Source of the DNA: Lysobacter lycopersici
GTDB lineage: Bacteria; Pseudomonadota; Gammaproteobacteria; Xanthomonadales; Xanthomonadaceae
Direction of reading: 5' to 3'
Assembly: GCF_007556775.1 (NCBI RefSeq)
Contig: NZ_CP041742.1
Coordinates: 248,001-312,000 of the forward strand
DNA length: 64,000 bases
A program made the translations under genes and the position numbers. The notes beneath the pieces were generated by a model, which was given only the letters and a program-made list of their open reading frames with translations, ran no database searches and was not told where the DNA came from. Below, one piece after another: positions 27,440 to 35,663 of the stretch (position 1 is its first letter; each line of letters starts with the position of its first letter).

Positions 27440-28462
27440 CTACACCAGGCGCAAGCGCAACAGGCTTTCCGCGGTCGCGACCAGCGCGTCCCCGTTGCGG
27501 CGCGGCGACCAGCCCAACAGGCGTTGCGCCTTCGCGGAGGTCGCGTTCTTGGCCTTGCCGAGTTCCGGCACGATCTGCCTCACCGCCGGGTCGCGCAGCG
27601 CGGCCAGTTTCACCAGCCAGTTCGGCAGTTGCCGCGTGGGCACGCGTTTCGCCGCAGCGCCTAGTCGTTGCTTCAATGCCAGCGCCATGTCGCGCACCGG
27701 CATGAAATCGCCGGCCACCGCGAGGAAACGTTCGCCTTTCGCGGCGGGATCGAGCATCGCGCGCAGGTGCAGGTCGACGACGTCGCGCACGTCGACCACG
27801 CCGAACGACAGTTGCGGGCAGCCGGGCATGGCGCCGGCGAGCAGGCGCTGCACCAGCAGGATCGAGGTCGCGTAGTCCGCGCCGAGCACCGGCCCGAACA
27901 CGCCGACCGGGTTCACCGTCGCCAGCTCCAGTCCGCCGCCTTCGCGCGCGATGAAATCCCAGGACGCGCGTTCGGCCAGCGTCTTCGATTTCACGTAGGC
28001 GGATACGTCGCCGCCGTCGAGGTCCGTCCACGTCGTTTCGTCGAACGGCGCCTGCTGCTCCGCGTGGCCGTAACCCACCGCCGCGAACGAGGACGTCAGC
28101 ACCACCCGCTTCACGCCGGCATCGCGCGCGGCGCGCAGCACGCGCAACGCGCCCTCGCGCGCGGGGACGATCAGTTCGTCCTCGTGTTTCGGGATCGTTT
28201 CCGGGAACGGCGAGGCGACGTGCAGCACGAAATCGCAGCCGGAAACCGCTTCGCGCCAGCCCTCGTCGCGGGTCAGGTCGGCGGCGAAGAAACGCAGGCG
28301 TTCGCCGGCATCGGCGCCGTTCGCCGCGAGCAAGGCGCGGACTTCCGGTTCGCGGCGCAGGTCGCGCACGGTGGTGCGCACCTCGTGCCCGGCCTGCAGC
28401 AGTTGCAGCAGCGCATGGCCGCCGATGAAACCGGAACCGCCGGTGACGAGGACCTTCGCCAT
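27440..28462 (-). CDS. NAD(P)-dependent epimerase/reductase (extended SDR)
   Basis: A 340-residue Rossmann enzyme. The nucleotide motif is TGGSGFIGGH, the active site YxxxK is AYVKSKTLAE, with VLTSSFAAVGYG and the dihydroflavonol-reductase-like NPVGVFGPVLG. The combination fits the atypical extended SDRs acting on aldehydes or ketones; substrate unknown. Start has AAGGAGCGAC upstream. It ends the reverse-strand run with the ABC exporter 9 bases upstream, so co-transcription is likely. Confidence 0.85.
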   Translation of the reverse strand: MAKVLVTGGSGFIGGHALLQLLQAGHEVRTTVRDLRREPEVRALLAANGADAGERLRFFAADLTRDEGWREAVSGCDFVLHVASPFPETIPKHEDELIVPAREGALRVLRAARDAGVKRVVLTSSFAAVGYGHAEQQAPFDETTWTDLDGGDVSAYVKSKTLAERASWDFIAREGGGLELATVNPVGVFGPVLGADYATSILLVQRLLAGAMPGCPQLSFGVVDVRDVVDLHLRAMLDPAAKGERFLAVAGDFMPVRDMALALKQRLGAAAKRVPTRQLPNWLVKLAALRDPAVRQIVPELGKAKNATSAKAQRLLGWSPRRNGDALVATAESLLRLRLV

Positions 28463-28471
28463 GTCGCTCCT

Positions 28472-30262
28472 TCAGTCGAGGAACTGCAGTTTCGCCAGTT
28501 CGGCGTACAGCCCGCCCTGCGCCATCAATGCGTCGTGCGTACCCTCTGCGACGATGCGGCCGGCATCCATCACCACGATGCGGTCGGCCCTGAGCACGGT
28601 GGCGAGGCGGTGGGCGATGACCAGGGTCGTGCGCCCGTGCATCAGGTGCTCGAGCGCGGCCTGAACCGCGCGTTCGCTCTGCGCGTCGAGCGCGGAAGTC
28701 GCTTCGTCCAGCAGCAGGATCGGCGCGTCCTTGAGCAGCGCGCGGGCGATCGCGATGCGCTGCTGCTGGCCGCCGGACAGGCGCGCGCCGCGTTCGCCGA
28801 GTTGTTCGTCGAAGCCCTTGGGCAGCGCGGCGATGAAATCGTCGGCTTCCGCAGCCGCGGCGGCGGCGCGGACCTCGTCGTCGCTGGCGTCGAGCCGGCC
28901 GTAGCGGATGTTGTCGCGCGTAGTGGCGGCGAACAGGGTCGGCGACTGCGGCACCAGCGCGATGGCTTCGCGCAGTTGCGCAGGGTCGAGCGTGCGCACG
29001 TCGGTGCCGTCGATGGCGATTCGCCCGAATTGCGGATCGTGGAAGCGCAGCAGCAGCGAGAACACCGTGCTCTTGCCGGCGCCGGACGGGCCGACCAGCG
29101 CCACGGTTTCGCCGGGCGACACGCGCAGGCTGAAATCGTCCAGCGCCGGCAAATCCGGCCGCTGCGGATAGCGGAAGGTCACGCCATCGAGGGAGATGTC
29201 GCCGTGCAACGGCGTCGGCAGCGATGCCGGATGCGCGGGCGCGACCACGCCGGCGGTTTCCACCAGCAATTCGTTGATCCGGCCCATGCCGCCGGCGGCT
29301 TTCTGCAACTCGTTCCACACCTCGGCCAGCGCGGCCACGGAACCGCCGCCGAACAGCGCGTACAGCACGAACTGGATCAGGGTGCCGGCGCTCATGCGCC
29401 CGGCGATGACATCGTGCGCGCCCGACCACAGCACCAGGGTGATCGCACCGAAGAACAAAGTGATCGTGGTGCCTGTCATCAGCGACTGCGCGCCGATGCG
29501 CCTGCGCGCGGTCGCCACCGTGTTCGCGACCGCCTCGGCGAAGCGCCCGCGTTCGTACTGCTCGCGCGCGTGCGCCTGCACCGTGCGCACCGCGCCGAGG
29601 GTTTCGGTGGCGAGCGCGTTGGCATCGGCGACGCGGTCCTGGCTGCTGCGCGCTATCTTGCGGATGACGCGCGCGCCGACGATCACCGGCACCACCGCGA
29701 CCGGGATCCCGACCAGCGCCCACGCCGCCAGCTTCGGGCTGGTGACGAACAGCATCACCAGCGCGCCGATCGCGGTGATCGAACTGCGCAGCGCGATCGA
29801 CATCACGCTGCCGACGATGTTGCGGATCAGCTCGACATCCGCGGTCAGGCGCGAGACCAGTTCGCCGCTGCGGTTGCGGTCGTGGAAGGCGGCGTCGAGG
29901 CCGATCAGGTGCGCGTACAGTTGCTTGCGCAGGTCGGCGACCACGCGTTCGCCCAGCAACGAGACGAAGAAGAAGCGCGTCGCCGTTCCCAGCGCCAGCA
30001 CCAGCGCCACCGCGAACAGCAGCAGGAAGGCGCGGTCGATCTCGCCCGCGCCGCCGCTGCGGAAACCGTGGTCGATCATGGTGCGGAACGCGACCGGCAG
30101 GCTCAGCGACGCGGTCGAGGACACCGCCAGCGCCAGCAGCCAGCCGCTGAACAGGCCCATGTGCCGGCGCACGAACGGCCACAGCGCGCGCAAGCTGCCG
30201 AGCGGCGCCTTGCGACGGGCCTCCGGCGTTGTCGGTGCGGTTGTCGCGTCGGTATCGGGCAT
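28472..30262 (-). CDS. ABC exporter, fused permease and ATPase (MsbA/ABCB type)
   Basis: A 596-residue half-transporter. Six membrane helices occupy about 35-320 (FSGWLLALAVSSTASLSLPV and others), with GERVVADLRKQLYAHLI and NRSGELVSRLTADVELI of the coupling region. The ATPase domain has Walker A GPSGAGKST, Q-loop VPQSP, signature LSGGQQQRIAIARA, Walker B ILLLDEA and the H-loop IAHRLAT. Start MPDTDATTAP is chosen as the first codon in a normal N-terminus. It probably works as a homodimer; cargo is unknown (lipid or drug). Confidence 0.9.
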   Translation of the reverse strand: MPDTDATTAPTTPEARRKAPLGSLRALWPFVRRHMGLFSGWLLALAVSSTASLSLPVAFRTMIDHGFRSGGAGEIDRAFLLLFAVALVLALGTATRFFFVSLLGERVVADLRKQLYAHLIGLDAAFHDRNRSGELVSRLTADVELIRNIVGSVMSIALRSSITAIGALVMLFVTSPKLAAWALVGIPVAVVPVIVGARVIRKIARSSQDRVADANALATETLGAVRTVQAHAREQYERGRFAEAVANTVATARRRIGAQSLMTGTTITLFFGAITLVLWSGAHDVIAGRMSAGTLIQFVLYALFGGGSVAALAEVWNELQKAAGGMGRINELLVETAGVVAPAHPASLPTPLHGDISLDGVTFRYPQRPDLPALDDFSLRVSPGETVALVGPSGAGKSTVFSLLLRFHDPQFGRIAIDGTDVRTLDPAQLREAIALVPQSPTLFAATTRDNIRYGRLDASDDEVRAAAAAAEADDFIAALPKGFDEQLGERGARLSGGQQQRIAIARALLKDAPILLLDEATSALDAQSERAVQAALEHLMHGRTTLVIAHRLATVLRADRIVVMDAGRIVAEGTHDALMAQGGLYAELAKLQFLD

Positions 30263-30327
30263 GGTTCGCGCGTCCGTCGATCCGGATCGGTTCGAATCGG
30301 AATGGGTTGGGGCCGGATCGGCGCGAT

Positions 30328-30954
30328 TCAAGCGCGCACGAACGCGCAGTTGAACGCGACCGTGATCCGCTCGCCCTCGCCAACGAACGGCGTGACGTGG
30401 TGCAGCAGGTGCGAAGGAAACAGCACGAGCTGGCCGGGTTCGAGGACGTAGCCCGCGTGCTGCACGTTGAACGGCGGCCGCAGCGTTTCGTTGCCGAGGT
30501 CGGTGTGCATCGCCGCGGTGGCGGACGGATGCAGGAACGTCAGCTTGCCGCCGTCCGGCGCATCCGGGTCCGCATGGCCGGCATCGACGCAATACACGCC
30601 CGACCACGAGGCGTTGGGGTGGTTGTGGATGCCGAACCAGCCGTTGCGGCGGGTGACGTGGAACCAGGATTCGACGGCCAGGCGCCATTGCCGCATGGCG
30701 TCGGGCGGATGCCCGTTGAGCGCCTGGACCAATTGCAGCACGCGCGACATGCAGAACTCGCGCAATTCGGCGATTTCGGGTTCCGGCCACTGGAACAGGT
30801 CGAAGCGGCTTTCGAACAGGGCGCCGTTGCGCTCGGTGTAAGGCGCCGGGTTGCGGAACGCATCGCGTTCGCGCTGCAGGAACAAGTCGCGCAGGGACGC
30901 GTTGAGCGGCCCGGGCGCGGGATGCGCGTCGAACGCGAACGGCGTCGCGAACAT
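30328..30954 (-). CDS. Putative 2OG-Fe(II) oxygenase (TIGR02466-like)
   Basis: A 208-residue cupin-type oxygenase. The metal-binding region contains FGIHNHPNASWSGVYCVDAG, and the distal part VLEPGQLVLFPSHLLHHVTPFVGEGERITVAFN gives the second histidine and the 2-oxoglutarate-binding arginine. Similar proteins are annotated as putative 2OG-Fe(II) oxygenases. Start MFATPFAF at 30954 matches the family beginning. The substrate is unknown; the ABC exporter gene follows 65 bases downstream on the same strand. Confidence 0.75.
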   Translation of the reverse strand: MFATPFAFDAHPAPGPLNASLRDLFLQRERDAFRNPAPYTERNGALFESRFDLFQWPEPEIAELREFCMSRVLQLVQALNGHPPDAMRQWRLAVESWFHVTRRNGWFGIHNHPNASWSGVYCVDAGHADPDAPDGGKLTFLHPSATAAMHTDLGNETLRPPFNVQHAGYVLEPGQLVLFPSHLLHHVTPFVGEGERITVAFNCAFVRA

Positions 30955-31030
30955 CGGCTGGATGCGGGGCAAGGGCGGGCTCCGGTTGGCGCCGGCCATG
31001 GTAGTGCGGATCGCGCGCTGCGTCCCCGGC

Positions 31031-31999
31031 TCAGGGCGTCGTGAAGCGCTGCAGGTCCTCGGGCAGCGCGTATTTCGGGTAGCGGCGGCGGAATTCGGCG
31101 AGGCTGTTGCGCGCGGCCTCGGTTTCGCCCGCGGACAGCAATTCGCGGATGCGCTGCAGCCAGGCATCGCGTACCTGCGGCGAATCGGCGGTGGCCGGCG
31201 GTTCCTGGTCGAGCACCGCGCGCGGCACGCCGTCTTCGGCGGCGGCATCGGCTACGGCGGCGGCGTCGACGCGCCCCGTTCCGAAGGCGTCGTCCCGCCG
31301 GATCCTGCTGCCGGTGGTTTCGATGCGGTCGAGCGTTCGCGCCTCTTCCTTCGCACGCGCGGGTTCGAAGGCCTCGGGTGCCGCCGCAGCGGCAGGGGGC
31401 TGCGATTTGGCGGCCTGCATGGTCGAAGCCGCCGGCGCAGCCATGGCGTTCGCGGCTGGTTTCTGCGCCACGGCAGGGGCGGGCGGCGGTGGCGGTGCAG
31501 GCGGAGGCGCCTGCGTGTCCATCGGCGATGGTTCGTCGAACGCAACCGCTGGCTCGGGTGGCGGCGATACCTTGTCGGCGGCGGCCGCGGATTCGCGTTC
31601 GGTCGGGACCGGCTTCGACAGTACCTGCGCCGGCGGCGATCGCATCCGCCGATACACGGCATCCGCTGCCGCCGGTGGCTGTGGCGAAGCGGTTCGCGCA
31701 GGGGGTTCGATCATGCGCACCGCGGAGACGGAAGTGTCTTGCGCGGCAGGTGCGCGGTGCGGCAACGGCCGCAGCCGCCATGCGATGCCGACGGCGAGCA
31801 CCAGCGTGGCGGCGATGGACATGCCCGCGATCCAGCGCGGTCGCGGGCGTCGCGATGCCCGCGCGGGTTCGATCGCGGCGCGTGCCGCGGCGAGGATGCG
31901 CGCATCCAGTTGCGGCGACGGGCCGGGCAGGGCGTCGCGCGCGAGCAGGTCGGCCAGCGCGCGCTCGTCGGCGTCCAGCGGATCGGGCCTGCGGTTCAT
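31031..31999 (-). CDS. Proline-rich anti-sigma factor-like membrane protein
   Basis: A 322-residue protein with a cytoplasmic N-terminus (1-55), one membrane helix at 57-75 (IAGMSIAATLVLAVGIAW) and a long Pro/Ala-rich periplasmic region. At 222-235 it carries TLDRIETTGSRIRR, a motif very like the start of the plug in TonB-dependent receptors. The C-terminus (AWLQRIRELLSAGETEAARNSLAEFRRRYPKYALP) is a helical hairpin. Its start overlaps the ECF sigma stop by ATGA, so it is almost certainly the cognate anti-sigma, though it lacks a recognisable zinc motif (HxxxCxxC). Confidence 0.75.
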   Translation of the reverse strand: MNRRPDPLDADERALADLLARDALPGPSPQLDARILAAARAAIEPARASRRPRPRWIAGMSIAATLVLAVGIAWRLRPLPHRAPAAQDTSVSAVRMIEPPARTASPQPPAAADAVYRRMRSPPAQVLSKPVPTERESAAAADKVSPPPEPAVAFDEPSPMDTQAPPPAPPPPPAPAVAQKPAANAMAAPAASTMQAAKSQPPAAAAAPEAFEPARAKEEARTLDRIETTGSRIRRDDAFGTGRVDAAAVADAAAEDGVPRAVLDQEPPATADSPQVRDAWLQRIRELLSAGETEAARNSLAEFRRRYPKYALPEDLQRFTTP

Positions 32000-32556
32000 G
32001 GCGCCAGCCTCGCGCGCAGTTTGTCCATGGCGTAGCGCAGCCGCGACTTCACCGTCTCGCGGCCGACGCCGGTGATCTCCGCGATTTCCTCCAGCGAGAG
32101 TTCGCGTTCCAGCCGCAGCACCAGCACTTCGCGTTGTTCCTCCGGCAGTTCGTCCATCGCCAGTTGCAGCCGCCTGCGTTGTTCGAAGTCGGAAAGGATG
32201 CGCTCGGGCGTGTGAGGATCGGGCACGCGCGCAGCGCGCTCGTCCGCATCCGCCGGTGCCGGCGGCCTGTGCTTCGCCGCGCGCCAGTGGTCATTGAGGC
32301 GGTTGTGGGCGATGCGGTAGAGCCAGGTCGCGAACAGGGCGTCGGGACGCCAGCTCGCGCGCGCGGCGATCACGCGCTGCCACACGTCCTGGAACATTTC
32401 GTCGGCCAATGCGGGATCCCGCAGCTGGCGCAGCAGGAAGCGATGCAGCGGCGCGCGGTGGCGCGCATACAGCGATTCGAACGCGGTCGCGGTCCCGCCT
32501 GCCCAGGCCAGCATCAGGGATTCGTCGCTGTCCGTGGCCGGCACCGGGGCATCCAT
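31996..32556 (-). CDS. ECF sigma factor
   Basis: A 186-residue sigma-70 family ECF factor. Region 2 is FESLYARHRAPLHRFLLRQLRDPALADEMFQDVWQRVI with FATWLYRIAHNRLNDHWR; region 4 is LPEEQREVLVLRLERELSLEEIAEITGVGRETVKSRLRYAMDKLR. Start at MDAPVPATD. It is translationally coupled to the anti-sigma gene. Its targets are unknown; the divergent GGDEF-EAL gene 161 bases away and the VWA lipoprotein beyond it are candidates. Confidence 0.92.
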   Translation of the reverse strand: MDAPVPATDSDESLMLAWAGGTATAFESLYARHRAPLHRFLLRQLRDPALADEMFQDVWQRVIAARASWRPDALFATWLYRIAHNRLNDHWRAAKHRPPAPADADERAARVPDPHTPERILSDFEQRRRLQLAMDELPEEQREVLVLRLERELSLEEIAEITGVGRETVKSRLRYAMDKLRARLAP

Positions 32557-32658
32557 GGCCAGCAGCGTAAGCGTTGGGCGGCGCGCTTTGAAGCGAGGCG
32601 CGGGCCACCGGGCGGGGGCGCCCCGCCGGTCGAGGACGGCGGACATGTCCATGGAAAC

Positions 32659-32671
32659 GTTCCGGAACCGT
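32659..32671. promoter_or_regulatory. GTTCCGGAACCGT palindrome between ECF sigma and GGDEF-EAL genes
   Basis: Identical 13-mer to 4053-4065 upstream of rpoE. It contains GGAAC on both strands and lies in the divergent promoter region, so it could provide a -35 element or an operator for either gene. Confidence 0.3.
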
Positions 32672-32717
32672 GGAAGGGGTTGCCGCCAGGCGCCGTGCCT
32701 CGCGTTATCCTGCCGCG

Positions 32718-35660
32718 ATGAACGGGAGCGCGCGCGCGCCGGCGGACCTGCATCCGGTCGCCGGGGGGACAGCCGAATTGCCGATGCTGCAGGGGCTCGC
32801 CGAAGTCCTGGCGGGCATGCTGCCGACCGGCTCGAAGCTGGTGCTGCACTGGCGCGACGCGCACGGGCACACCGGCATGTCCGCCGTCGCCGGCACGCCC
32901 GAAGCCCTGCGCGAACAAGCCGTGGCCGCGCTGGAAGGCTGCGACCAGGGGCGGCATCGTTCGCGCGGCGGCACCGACATCGAGGACGTGTGGGAAGAAG
33001 CCGGGCTGCGGATCGCGGTCGCGGCCCGGTCGAAGGCGCCATTGACCGACGAAACCCGCAGCGCCTGGCTCGCGGTGGCGCGGCGCACCGTCGCGGCGGC
33101 GCTGGCCTCCGAACGCTCGCAGGCGCGGATCGAGGCGCTGGTGAAGGCGCAGCGCCTGCAGCGCGCGCTGTACGAGATCGCCGACCTCGCCGGTTCCGGG
33201 CTGGAAATGCCCGACATGCTGGCGCGCATCCATGCCGTGGTCGGCGGGCTGATGCCGGCCGAGAACTTCTACATCGTGCTGTACGACGACGAAGCCAGGA
33301 CCGTGCGCTTCCTGTACTTCGCCGACGCGATGGACACCTTCGTCGCCGACCCCGAACAGGCGCTGCCGCTGAGCGAGATGAGCAACAGCCTGACCGTGGC
33401 GCTGTTGAACCATGGCAAGCCGCTGGTCGGGCCTTCGGAGGAGCTGCGCAGCGAACTCGGCGTGCCGCGCGACCCGCAGCACGGCCCGGACAGCGCCGAC
33501 TGGCTCGGCGTGCCGCTGCTGCGCGACGGCCGCGTCTGCGGCGCGATCGTGGTGCAGAGCTACGACGTGCCCTCGCGCTACAGCGGCGAGGAACAGGCGC
33601 TGCTGGAATACGTCGCCCAGCACATCCTCACCGCGCTGGACCGCAAGAACGCGCAGGTCGAACTCGAGAACCGGGTGCGCGAGCGCACGCGCGACCTGCA
33701 ACGGGCCAACGACGAACTGCAGGCCGAGATCGTCGAGCGCCAGCGCGCCGAGCAACTGCAGCGCGCGCTGTACCGCATCACCGAACTCTCGGTCATCGCC
33801 GGCAGCCTGGAGCGGTTCTACGCCGAGGTGCACGCGATCGTCGGCGAGCTGCTGTACGCGCGCAATTTCTACATCGCGCTGATGAGCGCGGACGGGCAAC
33901 TGCTGGAATTCCCCTACATCGTCGACGAACGCGACGTGGTCTCGCGCACGCGCAAGCCGGCCAAGGGCCTGACCGAATACGTGATGTTCACCGGCGAACC
34001 GCTGCTGGCCGACCGCGCGCGCATCGACGCGTTGCACGGGGAAGGCAAGGTGCAGAGCGTCGGCGCGCACGCGCGCTGCTGGCTGGGCGTGCCGCTGGTG
34101 CGCGACGACGACGTGGTCGGCGTGATCGCGGTGCAGAGCTACACGCCGGACATCGCGTTCACCGAGCGCGACCAGGAACTGCTGACCTTCGTCGCCCACC
34201 ACATCGGCGGTTCGCTGGAGCGCAAGCGTGCGCAGGAACACATCAAGGTCGCGCACGCGGAGCTGGAATCGCGGGTGGAATCGCGCACCAGCGAGCTGGC
34301 CGAGGCCAACCGCCAGTTGCGCGCGCAGATCGGAGAACGCGTCCGCGCCGAGCAGCGCCTCACCCACCAGGCGCGCCACGACGACCTGACCGGCCTGCCG
34401 AACCGCGCGCACCTGATCGAGCAGCTCGACGCGGCGATCGAGCGCGCGCGCGACGGCGACGATTCGCGGTTCGCGATGCTGTTCCTCGACCTCGACCGCT
34501 TCAAGCTGGTCAACGACAGCATCGGCCACGCCTCCGGCGACGACATGCTGATCGAGGTCGGGCGGCGCATCTCCGGCGTGCTCGGCAAGCACGACACCGT
34601 CGCGCGCCTCGGCGGCGACGAATTCGCGGTGCTGCTCGAACGCATGCCTTCGCCCGTGCACGCGGAAGAAGTCGCGGCGCAACTGCTTGGCGTCCTCGGG
34701 CAACCGATGGTCGTCGCCGGGCGCGAGCTGTTCCCCTCGGCCAGCATCGGCATCGCCCTGTGGGGCCCCGGCTACGAACGCGGCGAGGAGCTGCTGCGCG
34801 ACGCCGACGCGGCGATGTACCGCGCCAAGTCCGGCGGGCGCGACCGCAGCATGCTGTTCGACGCGCAGATGCGCGCCGAGGCGCTGCGCCTGCTCGACCT
34901 CGAGGCCGACCTGCGCCGCGCGATCAACCGCGAGGCGTTCGAACCGTGGATGCAGCCGATCGTGCGCCTGTCCGACGGCGAGGTGGTCGGGCACGAGGCG
35001 CTGCTGCGCTGGAACCACGAACAACAGGGGCCGCTGTCGCCGGACGCCTTCATCGGCGTGGGCGAGGACAACGGCCTGATCGAGCAGGTGGACTGGCTGA
35101 TGTACCGGCGCGTGTTCGAATGGCTGGCCTCGCACGAAGGCGGCGGCTACGTCTCGATCAACGTCTCGCCCTCGCACTTCCGTTCCGAGGATTTCGCCTC
35201 GCGCCTGCTCGGGCTGGTGTCGGCCTGCGGCGCCGACCCGAACCGGCTGCGGATCGAGATCACCGAGGTCACCCTGCTCGACGACGCGCCGCGTGCGCTG
35301 CGCACCCTGAACGAGTTGCGCGAGAACGGCGTTTACGCGCTGCTGGACGATTTCGGCACCGGCTTCTCGGCCCTGTCCTACCTGCACCGCTTCCCGATCC
35401 AGTGCCTGAAGATCGACCGCAGCTTCGTCGCCGGGCTGGAAGGCGAATCGCACATGGAAAGCCTGGCGCTGATCCGCGCGATCCTCGCGCTGGCGGCGAC
35501 GCTGGGCATCGACGCGGTCGGCGAGGGCGTGGAAACCGCCTACCAGAGCGACACCCTGCGCGACCTCGGCTGCGTCTACGGCCAGGGTTTCCTGTTCGGG
35601 CACCCGCAGCCGGTGTCGCCGCCGGCATTGCATTATCCCGACGACGACGCAGCGGCCTGA
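32718..35660 (+). CDS. GAF-GAF-GGDEF-EAL c-di-GMP signalling protein
   Basis: A 980-residue cytoplasmic protein with no membrane helix. Two GAF-like sensor domains lie around 150-300 and 350-500, each preceded by LQRALY(E/R)I and joined by coiled coils (ENRVRERTRDLQRANDELQAE). The GGDEF domain (about 548-715) has intact GGDEF near 632, but the product-inhibition site reads GKHD instead of RxxD. The EAL domain (about 725-965) keeps EALLR, DDFGTG and EGVET. Both cyclase and phosphodiesterase activity are possible; which dominates cannot be read from sequence. Divergent from an ECF sigma gene. Confidence 0.92.
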   Translation: MNGSARAPADLHPVAGGTAELPMLQGLAEVLAGMLPTGSKLVLHWRDAHGHTGMSAVAGTPEALREQAVAALEGCDQGRHRSRGGTDIEDVWEEAGLRIAVAARSKAPLTDETRSAWLAVARRTVAAALASERSQARIEALVKAQRLQRALYEIADLAGSGLEMPDMLARIHAVVGGLMPAENFYIVLYDDEARTVRFLYFADAMDTFVADPEQALPLSEMSNSLTVALLNHGKPLVGPSEELRSELGVPRDPQHGPDSADWLGVPLLRDGRVCGAIVVQSYDVPSRYSGEEQALLEYVAQHILTALDRKNAQVELENRVRERTRDLQRANDELQAEIVERQRAEQLQRALYRITELSVIAGSLERFYAEVHAIVGELLYARNFYIALMSADGQLLEFPYIVDERDVVSRTRKPAKGLTEYVMFTGEPLLADRARIDALHGEGKVQSVGAHARCWLGVPLVRDDDVVGVIAVQSYTPDIAFTERDQELLTFVAHHIGGSLERKRAQEHIKVAHAELESRVESRTSELAEANRQLRAQIGERVRAEQRLTHQARHDDLTGLPNRAHLIEQLDAAIERARDGDDSRFAMLFLDLDRFKLVNDSIGHASGDDMLIEVGRRISGVLGKHDTVARLGGDEFAVLLERMPSPVHAEEVAAQLLGVLGQPMVVAGRELFPSASIGIALWGPGYERGEELLRDADAAMYRAKSGGRDRSMLFDAQMRAEALRLLDLEADLRRAINREAFEPWMQPIVRLSDGEVVGHEALLRWNHEQQGPLSPDAFIGVGEDNGLIEQVDWLMYRRVFEWLASHEGGGYVSINVSPSHFRSEDFASRLLGLVSACGADPNRLRIEITEVTLLDDAPRALRTLNELRENGVYALLDDFGTGFSALSYLHRFPIQCLKIDRSFVAGLEGESHMESLALIRAILALAATLGIDAVGEGVETAYQSDTLRDLGCVYGQGFLFGHPQPVSPPALHYPDDDAAA

Positions 35661-35663
35661 ACC

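Noticed and set aside
25191-30383. 1730-codon open frame joining the secreted protein with antisense-phase sequence over the reductase and ABC genes
   Set aside because: The signal peptide at 27311 marks the true start; upstream sequence is a shadow of the two same-strand genes in another frame.
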